Below, in pieces: positions 1 through 7,218 of a DNA stretch of 15,343 nucleotides (positions within the stretch are counted from its first letter, which is position 1; each line of letters starts with the position of its first letter). The stretch lies in assembly GCA_023415305.1 (NCBI GenBank), contig JAEZKZ010000035.1, forward strand, positions 1-15,343. Reading direction: 5' to 3'. A program made the position numbers and the translations under genes. The notes beneath the pieces are model-generated. The model saw only the letters and a program-made list of their open reading frames with translations, was not told the origin of the DNA and did not search any database. The DNA is from Bacillota bacterium (GTDB lineage Bacteria; Bacillota; Clostridia; Acetivibrionales; DSM-1351).

Positions 1-12
1 ATATAATCTGTA

Positions 13-99
13 TGAGGCATATACATTCTCCTTCTTGAAAAGTGTGGTGTGGTAACTTCAGTTTACAAGAATTCGAAGCATTATGCCTCATTTTTTTTT
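13..99 (+). terminator. Long-loop terminator-like hairpin of an upstream unit
   Basis: TGAGGCATA at 13-21 is perfectly complementary to TATGCCTCA at 82-90, and nine T residues follow at 91-99. The loop is about 60 nt and can pair further (TTCTTG 32-37 with CAAGAA 66-71). A closing stem followed by a U-tract fits the 3' end of an upstream transcript or of a small structured RNA whose start lies at or before the window edge. I do not recognise an RNA family. Confidence 0.5.
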
Positions 100-135
100 A
101 TTCTACCCCAACGTTTAGTATAGAGCCATAGTTTT

Positions 136-170
136 AAGCCTGCATTAATAGTTGTTAAATGCAGGCTTTT
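136..170 (+). terminator. Rho-independent terminator
   Basis: AAGCCTGCATT (136-146) pairs perfectly with AATGCAGGCTT (158-168) across an 11-nt loop and runs into a short T stretch (167-170). It is a second stop for transcripts entering from the left and insulates the kinase gene. The rest of 1-297 shows no coding potential. A small inverted repeat GACAT-TAT-ATGTC lies at 180-192. Confidence 0.75.
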
Positions 171-232
171 CCTTTCATCGACATTATATGTCATTTGTTC
201 CAAAAATGTAGGAAAATATTACCTTTGTATTA

Positions 233-260
233 TTGTTTCCTAATGGTTTTATGATAAAAT
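233..260 (+). promoter_or_regulatory. Possible promoter of the two-component operon
   Basis: TTGTTT (233-238), a 16-nt spacer and TAAAAT (255-260) lie 37 nt upstream of the kinase start. The -10 matches five of six consensus bases, the -35 only three. The region is very AT-rich, so this is a weak call. A TTGACA at 265-270 is too close to the start codon to serve this gene. Confidence 0.3.
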
Positions 261-297
261 TAATTTGACATCAAATACAAGCAGCAGGTAGGGTTTT

Positions 298-1680
298 ATG
301 ATATTTACTCTTGCATTATGGGTACTGGCTGTTTTTTTAATTTATTCAGGTTTTGTGAACAAAACCAACAGATGGGTTGCATATTGTTTATTGATAGCTT
401 CTATTGGTACCCTCAAGGAATATTTAAATGAAAAGCTAGTTCCTGTATTTACTAAGCTATACCCTGGGATAAGCACTGAACTTTATGTTACCATAGATAG
501 CTGCCTTACAGCAGTACTATATCTTCTTTTCCCCTTATGCTTTATCACAATGTCAATGTATTTTGCCGGTTATGACAACTCTGATAAAAAGGTTATTCTT
601 TTGGTTCAATTCTGCACAGGTATCTTAATAACAATTCTATTAATAATTTACTATCCGATATATTTTAAGTACTATCAATTGAATAGAAGGGATTTCTGGT
701 ATGTGATGTCGGCATATAATATCGGCTACGGTATTGCCGGCTTTATCATAATATACCGAGGTATAAAAAATGAGTCCGACGAAAAAATACGACGAAATAA
801 GCGGATAATAACAAAAGTATTTGTAGTGCCTTATATTTTCTGGCTCTTTACAATATTCGTAATACATTCTATTAATATAAACTGGCTGAAAAAAGTGTGG
901 AAGTATAACGAATTTATTGTAATAGTAGTCTTATTGTTTTATGGGTATATGGCATACAAGGAAGGATTCATGGGCTTGAAGGTATCACTGGTCAAGTACG
1001 ACTGGAATTCTAAAATGGAATCTGTTAACTCCAATATGCAGTACATAAACCATTTACTTAAAAATCAGGCGACAAAAATTAACTGGTCGGTGGAAAGCCT
1101 CAGACAAAAGCTGGGGGACGAGCAGATGGTGGAGCTTGATATTATTGAACGATCTACCAGACAGTTAGTAAATTTTACTGAAAAAACAAATAAATGTCTC
1201 GCTCCTAAAATGGCCGGAAATGATTTATGCAGCGCATCAAACATGATAAATGATGCTCTTGAAGCCTTCAAGCCGCTCCAGAGAGGAGAAACCAAACTTT
1301 ATATCAATCTAAAGGAGGATGCGCATATAAAATGTGATGGTCAGGCGGTGGCTGAAGTAATTTACAACCTTATAAAGAATTCATCAGAGGCAGTTACCGG
1401 AAATGGAAAAATTGAGGTATCAGCCTATAAAAAAAACGAAAGCTACTGTATTGAAATATGCGATGATGGAGTAGGAATAAACAAGGAAAGTTTCGAACAG
1501 CTCTTTTTGCCATTTTATACAACAAAGAAAAACAACATTAATTTCGGAATTGGTTTATCCTACTGTAAAGCTGTTATGGAGGCTCATGACGGATCAATAC
1601 AGGTGTTTAGCCAAAAAGGTTTAACGAGGTTTATTCTTTGTTTCCCACTTAAAAGGATAAGAAGAAAAGAGGTTGGTTAA
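298..1680 (+). CDS. Membrane sensor histidine kinase
   Basis: A 460-residue sensor kinase. About 225 N-terminal residues are strongly hydrophobic, with roughly seven membrane segments (near 4-20, 27-38, 68-92, 98-120, 136-153, 170-192, 206-220), so the input domain is mostly in the membrane. A dimerisation segment follows with candidate phospho-acceptor His252 in INHLLKN (250-256). The ATPase domain has the N-box with N357 and N361, the G1 box DDGVGI (389-394), the F-box LFLPFYTTK (402-410) and the G2 box with FGIGL (416-420). The ATG at 298 follows AGGTAGGG. It sits 2 nt upstream of a response regulator and surely phosphorylates it. The signal sensed cannot be read from the sequence. The H-x3-KN acceptor box is of the less common kinase type rather than the classic HExxTPL form, which makes the exact acceptor an inference. 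Confidence 0.9.
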   Translation: MIFTLALWVLAVFLIYSGFVNKTNRWVAYCLLIASIGTLKEYLNEKLVPVFTKLYPGISTELYVTIDSCLTAVLYLLFPLCFITMSMYFAGYDNSDKKVILLVQFCTGILITILLIIYYPIYFKYYQLNRRDFWYVMSAYNIGYGIAGFIIIYRGIKNESDEKIRRNKRIITKVFVVPYIFWLFTIFVIHSININWLKKVWKYNEFIVIVVLLFYGYMAYKEGFMGLKVSLVKYDWNSKMESVNSNMQYINHLLKNQATKINWSVESLRQKLGDEQMVELDIIERSTRQLVNFTEKTNKCLAPKMAGNDLCSASNMINDALEAFKPLQRGETKLYINLKEDAHIKCDGQAVAEVIYNLIKNSSEAVTGNGKIEVSAYKKNESYCIEICDDGVGINKESFEQLFLPFYTTKKNNINFGIGLSYCKAVMEAHDGSIQVFSQKGLTRFILCFPLKRIRRKEVG

Positions 1681-1682
1681 TA

Positions 1683-2255
1683 ATGAACAGCTTGATAAAG
1701 GTGTTAATTGTAGAAGATGACGCAGATTTTGCTTACCTTATTAAACAAGAGTTGACAAAAGAACCGGATTTCCAATGTGTCGGAATTGCTTCAGATACTA
1801 AAGCTGCTTTTGAGCTGGCTTATCGATATATGCCGCATATTGTGCTGATAGACCTGAATCTCTCCAATTCTGAAATGGACGGTTTGAATATTGCAAAGGA
1901 TATTAGGCTTGAGACAGGGGCAAAGATTATAATACTCACGTCTCAGGAATCGGAAATAGTCCTTGAATATGCCGTTAAAAAGTCTTTTGCTTCTGATTAC
2001 CTGTATAAAAGCCAATTTCCCATTTTGTGCGGAACTGTCAGAAGTGTTGCAAATGGAATTACTCCGCACCAACTTTTATTAAGAAAGCTGATTCTGGACG
2101 AATTATCTGTTGCTGAAAGAAGTGTCCTTGATATGATCATTGGAAAGAACATAGAAATAAAGTCAGCAAACAAGACTATTTCAAATCAAAAAACCAGTAT
2201 TCTGAAAAAGCTGGGACTAAAAAATACAAATGAGCTGATTAAACTGTTAGGCTGA
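1683..2255 (+). CDS. NarL/LuxR-type response regulator
   Basis: A 190-residue regulator. The receiver domain (about 4-125) shows the acidic pocket E11-D12-D13, phospho-acceptor D57 in VLIDLNL, T86 in IIILTS and the conserved K109 in LYKS. The C-terminal part (about 138-190) fits a LuxR-type helix-turn-helix: LSVAERSVLDMIIGK, then a recognition-helix region SNQKTSILKKLGLKNTNELI. The HTH is degenerate; the usual 'SxxTVKxH' is replaced by SNQKTSILKK, so DNA contacts may be unusual. The start is 2 nt after the kinase stop with AGAGG upstream, which indicates co-transcription and translational coupling. Targets are unknown; its own operon is a natural candidate. No clear terminator follows in the 70 nt before the next gene. 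Confidence 0.9.
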   Translation: MNSLIKVLIVEDDADFAYLIKQELTKEPDFQCVGIASDTKAAFELAYRYMPHIVLIDLNLSNSEMDGLNIAKDIRLETGAKIIILTSQESEIVLEYAVKKSFASDYLYKSQFPILCGTVRSVANGITPHQLLLRKLILDELSVAERSVLDMIIGKNIEIKSANKTISNQKTSILKKLGLKNTNELIKLLG

Positions 2256-2267
2256 CATTACAGTGTA

Positions 2268-2296
2268 TTATAACAATATAGATTTTGGAGTATAAT
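2268..2296 (+). promoter_or_regulatory. Possible promoter of the amr operon
   Basis: A perfect TATAAT at 2291-2296 lies 29 nt before the start codon, with TTATAA (2268-2273, four of six -35 matches) 17 nt upstream. It would let the AmmeMemoRadiSam genes be expressed apart from the two-component pair, although read-through is also possible. Confidence 0.4.
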
Positions 2297-2325
2297 ATGA
2301 TTAGTAATTACCATGGAGGCTGATA

Positions 2326-3723
2326 ATGAGAGGATATTTTTTAATGCCACACCCTCCTCTGATAATTCCCGAGGTTGGGAAAGGGCAGGAAATACAGATT
2401 CAGAGAACTGTAGACAGCTGTAATGCCATTGGAAAAGAAATCGATAGTGCCGACATAGATACAATCATAATAATAACACCTCATGGAACTGTATTTAGTG
2501 ATGCTGTAGCACTTATAGCGGTCGAGAATCTTACCGGTGATTTTGGAAATTTTGGGGCTAAAAAAGTTACTTTCGATCTCAAAATTAATCTACAGCTAAC
2601 CAATGAAATAATTAATGAGGCAGAAAAGACCGGAATAGCTGCTGTTGCATTGAAAAAGGAAAATGCCAGGGCCTATGAAGTACCATTAACCCTTGACCAC
2701 GGGGCAGCAGTTCCTTTGTACTTCATAAAAAAACTTCAAGACTATAAAATTGTTCATATAACCTATGGAATGCTATCTCCAACTGAACTTTATGCATTTG
2801 GGATGGCTGTAGAAAAGGCATGTGCAAAGTCTGGTGCCAGGGCAGCTGTTATTGCTTCAGGGGACCTGTCCCACCGGCTTACTAAGGACGGACCATATCC
2901 GTACAGCCCGCTGGGAGCCAAATTTGATACCCGCCTTATGGAACTCCTCGCGCAGGGTGATTTAACAGGATTGTTTACTCTGGATAAAACTATGGTAAGT
3001 GAAGCGGGAGAATGCGGCCTGCGTTCACTTTATATTCTGGCGGGCACCCTTGACGGAAAGAATGCAAAAGCCGAAATATTGAGCTATGAGGGTCCGTTCG
3101 GTGTAGGGTACGGTGTTGCTCGTTTTAATGTTTCAGAGGGGAAAACAATATACGAGGACATAAAAAATCTTGGTAAAGAGAATCATGTTAAAAGACTAAA
3201 TGAGGGGCCTGCTTATACAAGGCTGGCCAGAAGGAATCTGGAGAACTATTTTAAAACAGGAAAATCCTTGACTGTAAAGGATATAGAAGATAAAGACTTG
3301 TTAAATGATAAAAAAGGAGTATTTGTATCGTTAAAATTGTCCGGTGAGCTAAGGGGTTGTATTGGAACCATTGAGGCCGTGACGGATTCTGTCGGTGAAG
3401 AAATTCTAAATAATTCACTTTCGGCTGCTTTCAATGATCCAAGATTTTCACCGTTGAGGGAGGATGAACTATACCAGCTGGATATCTCGGTAGATTTGCT
3501 GCATCCGGCAGAAAAATGCGGCTTTAAGGATTTGGATCCCCAAAATTATGGAGTAATAGTCACAAGCGGGAGGAAAAGGGGGCTGTTGCTTCCCATGCTT
3601 GAGGGTATAGACTCAAGTGAGGAACAAGTCTCTATAGCACTACAAAAGGCCGGAATCAGAAAGAATGAGTCGTATGAGATAGAGAGGTTTAAAGTCGATA
3701 GATTTAAAGAGGTGAAGGGATGA
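2326..3723 (+). CDS. amrA: AmmeMemoRadiSam protein: LigB/AmrB-like + AMMECR1 fusion
   Basis: A 465-residue fusion. Residues 1-270 resemble the class III extradiol dioxygenase/LigB fold that occupies the Memo (AmrB) place in this system: H9 in MPHPPL, H53 in TPHG, D124-H125 in LDHG, and SGDLSH (178-183) with its His at 183 are candidate metal ligands. Residues about 290-465 are an AMMECR1 domain, with the hallmark LRGCIG (342-347) and DPRFSPL (371-377). The ATG follows GGAGG (2315-2319) at 6-nt spacing. The stop overlaps the radical-SAM gene start (ATGA), so the two are translationally coupled. Known: the three parts AMMECR1, Memo/LigB-like and radical SAM co-occur widely and their chemistry is not established to my knowledge. 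Inferred: the fused chain acts with the downstream enzyme. Usually A and B are separate genes; here one polypeptide carries both. Confidence 0.9.
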   Translation: MRGYFLMPHPPLIIPEVGKGQEIQIQRTVDSCNAIGKEIDSADIDTIIIITPHGTVFSDAVALIAVENLTGDFGNFGAKKVTFDLKINLQLTNEIINEAEKTGIAAVALKKENARAYEVPLTLDHGAAVPLYFIKKLQDYKIVHITYGMLSPTELYAFGMAVEKACAKSGARAAVIASGDLSHRLTKDGPYPYSPLGAKFDTRLMELLAQGDLTGLFTLDKTMVSEAGECGLRSLYILAGTLDGKNAKAEILSYEGPFGVGYGVARFNVSEGKTIYEDIKNLGKENHVKRLNEGPAYTRLARRNLENYFKTGKSLTVKDIEDKDLLNDKKGVFVSLKLSGELRGCIGTIEAVTDSVGEEILNNSLSAAFNDPRFSPLREDELYQLDISVDLLHPAEKCGFKDLDPQNYGVIVTSGRKRGLLLPMLEGIDSSEEQVSIALQKAGIRKNESYEIERFKVDRFKEVKG

Positions 3724-4670
3724 AAAAGGTGAAGCAACATTCAGAGCGTCCATCGAAAAAAGAGGCTATGTTTTTTCACCCTGAAAACGGAAAGATAAGA
3801 TGTGTACTCTGCCCGCATTACTGCCTTATTGAAAAGGAACACGTAGGCTTCTGCGGTGTTAGACAGTGTAGTGAGTCTGAGGGCGAACTAAAACTTTTTA
3901 CGTTAAATTACGGTGAAATTACATCCGCGTCCCTTGACCCAATAATAAAGAAACCCTTGTACCATTTCCACCCGGAGAAAAATATACTTTCCATCGGAAC
4001 CTTCGGCTGCAACTTCAAGTGCAGTTTCTGTCAGAACTACTCTATTTCACAGTACAGACCTGAAAGTGAATATGTTTCTGCAGAGGAAATGGCAGAAATA
4101 AGTCTTCGGAATAAGAACAGTATAGGTCTGGCTTTCACTTACAACGAACCATCTATATGGTATGAATATGTTTATGATGTTTCAAGAGAAATTAAGAAAA
4201 GGAACAGTGAACATAAGATAGTTCTGGTAACAAACGGCTATATAACAGAGGAACCTCTTAAATTGCTGCTGCCCTTTGTTGATGCCATGAATGTAGATTT
4301 AAAGGGAGATGAGGAATTTTATAAAAGCATATGCCACGGGAAAATGGGTCCGGTAAAGGATACAATCAGAATTGCCGACAAAGAGGGCTGCCATGTTGAA
4401 GTGACAACCCTTCTTATTACGGGTGAAAACAACAGTCATGAAACATTGGAAAGACTAGGTGATTTTCTTTCTTCTGTGAACAAGGATATTGTTCTTCACG
4501 TATCACGTTACTTCCCAAGATACAAGATGAACAGGCCCATAACAAATATAGAAGATATGAAAAAAGCATACCTACAGTTGAAGGAAAAACTCAACAATGT
4601 TTATGTGGGTAATATCAGTGATAAGGAAATGGCTTATATAATGGGAAAAGGCTTTTACCCAATTAATTAA
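3720..4670 (+). CDS. amrS: AmmeMemoRadiSam radical SAM enzyme
   Basis: A 316-residue radical SAM protein. The SAM-binding [4Fe-4S] motif CNFKCSFC has C97, C101 and C104. An N-terminal cysteine-rich segment, C28-x2-C31-x3-C35-x9-C45-x4-C50, matches the extra cysteine pattern of AmrS-type enzymes related to pyruvate formate-lyase activases. GLAFTYNEPSIWYEY (136-150) and LVTNGY (169-174) are further family signatures seen in these activase-like proteins. The start overlaps the stop of the upstream fusion gene by ATGA, with AGAGGTG/AGGG ahead of it. Function: presumably 5'-deoxyadenosyl radical chemistry on a protein or small-molecule substrate; neither substrate nor product is known to me. The last 15 bases of the coding region and the stop form the 5' arm and loop of the terminator. 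Confidence 0.93.
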   Translation: MKKVKQHSERPSKKEAMFFHPENGKIRCVLCPHYCLIEKEHVGFCGVRQCSESEGELKLFTLNYGEITSASLDPIIKKPLYHFHPEKNILSIGTFGCNFKCSFCQNYSISQYRPESEYVSAEEMAEISLRNKNSIGLAFTYNEPSIWYEYVYDVSREIKKRNSEHKIVLVTNGYITEEPLKLLLPFVDAMNVDLKGDEEFYKSICHGKMGPVKDTIRIADKEGCHVEVTTLLITGENNSHETLERLGDFLSSVNKDIVLHVSRYFPRYKMNRPITNIEDMKKAYLQLKEKLNNVYVGNISDKEMAYIMGKGFYPIN

Positions 4671-4685
4671 GGGTAGAAGCCTTTT
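4646..4685. terminator. Bidirectional terminator overlapping the amrS end
   Basis: AAAAGGCTTTTACCC (4646-4660) and GGGTAGAAGCCTTTT (4671-4685) form a 15-bp stem with one G-U pair and a 10-nt AT loop. Each strand ends in four T residues, so it can stop amrS (plus) and the convergent TM2 gene (minus). The amrS stop codon lies in the loop. Confidence 0.85.
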
Positions 4686-4706
4686 GAGTACATCCTGTTT
4701 TTGAGT

Positions 4707-5180
4707 TTACCTGGTCCTTACTCTATGTTTAATACAGAAGTTATGCTCATTTGAAGCAAGATAGATAATCCCTTCAATAAATCCTATAAAGGCAGGAATA
4801 CCAGTCCAGCAAAACAATAGATATAAAACTCCCATTCCGACTTTGCCCATGTAAAACTTGTGAATCCCCAGCCCTCCAAGGAAAATACCCAATAAACCTG
4901 CAGCTATTTTGCTCTTGATAGGCCATGCAGGACTTATGCCTTCATTAACCATTTGCTGAAAATGAAAATTTTGCTGCATACCTGCATTTGGATATACTGG
5001 CTGTTGAAATGGCTGCTGACGGTTTTGCTGCTGTTGAAAAGGAGGCTGCTGCTGACCTGCAGGCCTTTGAAAGTTTTGCTGGGCAGCCATCTTCACTGCG
5101 AAAACTTCCCCACAGTACTTGCATTCTGCTGATTCCAGTGAGTTTGGTGCACCACATTGCGGACAAATATTATCTGACAT
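4707..5180 (-). CDS. Zinc-ribbon TM2-domain membrane protein
   Basis: A 157-residue protein of three parts. A zinc ribbon with C6-x2-C9 and C20-x2-C23 is at the N-terminus. A Gln/Pro-rich linker follows (about 34-76, with several QQ runs). The TM2 domain (about 88-145) has two membrane segments around the typical short turn G-x-HKFYMGK (105-113). No catalytic residues are visible. The ATG follows a G-rich stretch (5187-5191 on the minus strand), a mediocre SD. It lies 119 nt downstream of the SPFH gene on the same strand, and both carry zinc ribbons, which suggests related roles at the membrane. Function unknown; TM2 proteins of this architecture are common in Firmicutes. Confidence 0.88.
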   Translation of the reverse strand: MSDNICPQCGAPNSLESAECKYCGEVFAVKMAAQQNFQRPAGQQQPPFQQQQNRQQPFQQPVYPNAGMQQNFHFQQMVNEGISPAWPIKSKIAAGLLGIFLGGLGIHKFYMGKVGMGVLYLLFCWTGIPAFIGFIEGIIYLASNEHNFCIKHRVRTR

Positions 5181-5240
5181 AAAAAACCCCCAACATTAAC
5201 ATTATTCAAAAATTAATACGAGACTAATAAAAATTTATCT

Positions 5241-5269
5241 TTGACAACTCTTCATACATAATATATATA
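5241..5269 (+). promoter_or_regulatory. Consensus-like promoter pointing antisense into the SPFH gene
   Basis: TTGACA (5241-5246), a 17-nt spacer and TATATA (5264-5269) lie on the plus strand in the gap between the TM2 and SPFH genes. Transcription from here would run antisense into the SPFH 3' end, where the plus strand has no gene. On the minus strand I found no comparably good promoter for the TM2 gene in this gap, so the TM2 gene may be read from the SPFH promoter. Confidence 0.35.
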
Positions 5270-5299
5270 CGCTTTATACCTTATACATATTAGGCGTCA

Positions 5300-6430
5300 T
5301 CAAATTTTTTTCCCACATTCGGGGCAAAAATTCACCTGACCTGTAATAGTCGCTCCACAGGAACAGGTCTTTGTTCCCAATGAAGCTCCGCATTCAGTGC
5401 AGAACTTTGTATTTGCAGGAACAGTATTCCCACAGGTTGAACACTTCTTTTTAGGCGCTTCGAGACTACTGCCGCACTCACAACAGAACTTTGATTTCGC
5501 AGGGTTCTGAGAATTACAAGCAGAACATGTCACTGAAGCATTTTCAATTACCGCACGGGAATTGACTATAGTTGACATTTCATTAACGAGAGGTATTCCG
5601 ATACCTGACCCTACATTACCTGTAACAAATGCACCGGCAATTCCTGAGTCGTTTGAAGCTGCACTGTCATATACATCAAAGGAACGCTTAGTAACGTAGC
5701 GGCTATCACCCATAATTTCGAACTCAGCACGGCTTTTGAGTATATCATTTATTTCTTCAAAATCCTCATCAGGAAAATTAATAGACTTTATAAAAAAGTT
5801 TACTGCAGTAAGACCGTATTTATTAAACTCCGCTGAGATTTTATCCTTTGCGTGGTGTGAGATCGAATCAAGCCGGGCTGTAATCTCTAAAGCAGAAATC
5901 TTCTCGTTTATAATTATGTTGGCGATAATTGTCTTAAATTTTTGTATCAAAATTCCTTTAAAGTAATCCATTATAACATCAAATTTCATAATTTCTGCCG
6001 GTCCGACTACTCCAATAAGTTCAGTAAAAAATTTAATGGAATCATTTATCTTCAGACCCATCTGACCAAAGGCTCTGACTCTTAGCTTGGTGTAGTACTT
6101 AGGATCTATTATCTGAATTGGATCGGAGGTTCCCCAATAAATATCCAGCTTTGTTGCAATATTCAGAAAGTAAATTTCGGCCGAAAGAGGAGTTTTCCCG
6201 CCAAAAGGAAAATTTACTATAGATTTGAGAATAGGTAGGTTTTTGGCATCCAAAGTATACGTTCCAGAATTAAACACATCACATATAGTGCCGCCTTTTA
6301 CAAAAACTGCGGCCTGCCCTTCTCCAACAATCAGCTGCGTCCCGTACACAAGATCTTCCGAAGGATACTTATATACAATCCAATCTCTACTTCTAAGGCC
6401 ATCGAATTTCACTCTGTCAATAATAGCCAT
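5300..6430 (-). CDS. SPFH-domain protein with three C-terminal zinc ribbons
   Basis: A 376-residue protein of the YdjI-like SPFH/band-7 group. The N-terminal MAIIDRVKFDG and following beta-rich part (about 1-240) make the SPFH domain. A Gly/Ser-rich segment (about 257-285) follows. Three zinc ribbons end the chain: C302-x2-C305 with C316-x2-C319, C330-x2-C333 with C344-x2-C347, and a variant C356-x-C358 with C369-x2-C372. I start at the ATG (6430-6428), 6 nt after GAGGTG (6442-6437). An in-frame GTG three codons upstream is the end of that SD and is unlikely as a start. Known: B. subtilis YdjI works with the PspA-type membrane stress machinery. Here no PspA homologue is adjacent; the neighbour is the TM2 protein. 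Inference: a membrane scaffold or stress protein. Confidence 0.9.
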   Translation of the reverse strand: MAIIDRVKFDGLRSRDWIVYKYPSEDLVYGTQLIVGEGQAAVFVKGGTICDVFNSGTYTLDAKNLPILKSIVNFPFGGKTPLSAEIYFLNIATKLDIYWGTSDPIQIIDPKYYTKLRVRAFGQMGLKINDSIKFFTELIGVVGPAEIMKFDVIMDYFKGILIQKFKTIIANIIINEKISALEITARLDSISHHAKDKISAEFNKYGLTAVNFFIKSINFPDEDFEEINDILKSRAEFEIMGDSRYVTKRSFDVYDSAASNDSGIAGAFVTGNVGSGIGIPLVNEMSTIVNSRAVIENASVTCSACNSQNPAKSKFCCECGSSLEAPKKKCSTCGNTVPANTKFCTECGASLGTKTCSCGATITGQVNFCPECGKKI

Positions 6431-6461
6431 AATATGCACCTCAAACCTTATTTTGCTAAAA

Positions 6462-6490
6462 ATTATATCACAACGGATAGTTTAAAACAA
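6462..6490 (-). promoter_or_regulatory. Promoter of the SPFH gene
   Basis: On the minus strand TTGTTT (6490-6485), a 17-nt spacer and TATAAT (6467-6462) preceded by TGA give an extended -10 promoter. It lies in the 71-nt gap after the crp-like gene and would give a leader of about 25 nt. The SPFH gene is therefore probably not dependent on crp read-through. Confidence 0.6.
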
Positions 6491-6501
6491 TTACATAACT
6501 A

Positions 6502-7176
6502 TTAATTAAAAGCATTTTTGTTAATGTCAAACTCATTTCTATTAAAGGTGAGTAGATTTTCATTTCGCATATTACTGAGTTCTCTTGATAAAGCACTTCG
6601 ATTGACGCAAAGAAAATCTGCAAGTTCATCTCTGGAAAAAGGTATTCGGAACTTGTTTTTTCCGTGTTTTTTCATCTGTATGGTCAAATAGGTTATAAGC
6701 TTTTCTCTGGTTGACCTTTGAGAAAGAATATCCATTCGGCTGTTCAGTAGTATGTTTTTCTGTGCTATCAATTGAAGCATGTTTTTAATAAGTGTTGTGT
6801 GAAAGCTGCAAGCTGAACTGCAGGTAGTGACTATCCTGTTCATCTGAATGAATAATACCTTACAGCCTATGGTAGTCATAACTGTAACAGGTATTTTACC
6901 AATATTGGCACAGGCGAAAGCCTCTCCGAAAATATCGCCCTCCGAAAGCTCCGACATAATGGTTCTGTTGCCCATAATATCTTCCTTTACAATCTGGGCG
7001 GAACCTGAAAGAATTATACCCACCGAGGTTACTTTACTTTCGGCTAAAAAAATTATTTCATTTTTATTATACTCCTGAGTTTTGGCACCCAGACAGCCTA
7101 ATAGACTGTCAAATTGGCTTTCATCTATGCCTTTAAAAATATTAACTGTTTTTAACAGGTTGTAATAATTTATCAT
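6502..7176 (-). CDS. CRP/FNR-family regulator of hcp
   Basis: A 224-residue regulator with an N-terminal cyclic-nucleotide-binding-type barrel (about 10-125, including GIILSGSAQIVKED and LSEGDIFGE), a long dimer helix (about 126-160) and a C-terminal winged HTH. The HTH has FSRDELADFLCVNRSALSRELSNM (180-203), with recognition helix S194-A-L-S-R-E-L. Six cysteines are present (28, 89, 105, 119, 123, 190); CSSACSFH (119-126) at the barrel-helix junction is the most suggestive cluster. It might bind a cofactor, but I cannot tell whether heme, Fe-S or none. The ATG follows AAGGAGA. It is divergent from hcp across 132 nt, with a palindrome between them. Known: HcpR-type CRP/FNR proteins activate hcp in response to NO-related stress. 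Inference: same role here. Confidence 0.88.
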   Translation of the reverse strand: MINYYNLLKTVNIFKGIDESQFDSLLGCLGAKTQEYNKNEIIFLAESKVTSVGIILSGSAQIVKEDIMGNRTIMSELSEGDIFGEAFACANIGKIPVTVMTTIGCKVLFIQMNRIVTTCSSACSFHTTLIKNMLQLIAQKNILLNSRMDILSQRSTREKLITYLTIQMKKHGKNKFRIPFSRDELADFLCVNRSALSRELSNMRNENLLTFNRNEFDINKNAFN

Positions 7177-7189
7177 AAAATTTCTCCTT

Positions 7190-7203
7190 GTTGCAAATGC
7201 AAC
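7190..7203. promoter_or_regulatory. Palindromic operator for the CRP/FNR-type regulator
   Basis: GTTGCA-AA-TGCAAC has perfect 6-bp arms and a 2-bp centre at 7196.5. The hcp -10 (7226-7231) predicts a start near 7238, putting the operator centre at about -41.5, the class II activation position known for CRP/FNR proteins. The same site falls at about +15 of the inferred regulator promoter, just before its SD, fitting autorepression. Confidence 0.6.
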
Positions 7204-7218
7204 CGATTTAATGTCACC

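Noticed and set aside
265..270. TTGACA just upstream of the kinase gene as a -35
   Set aside because: It is only 27 nt from the start codon, leaving no room for a -10 and a leader.
4945..5182. Overlapping frames on both strands across the TM2 gene
   Set aside because: Explained by the Gln-rich repeats (CAG/CTG) of the TM2 gene, which stay open in several frames.
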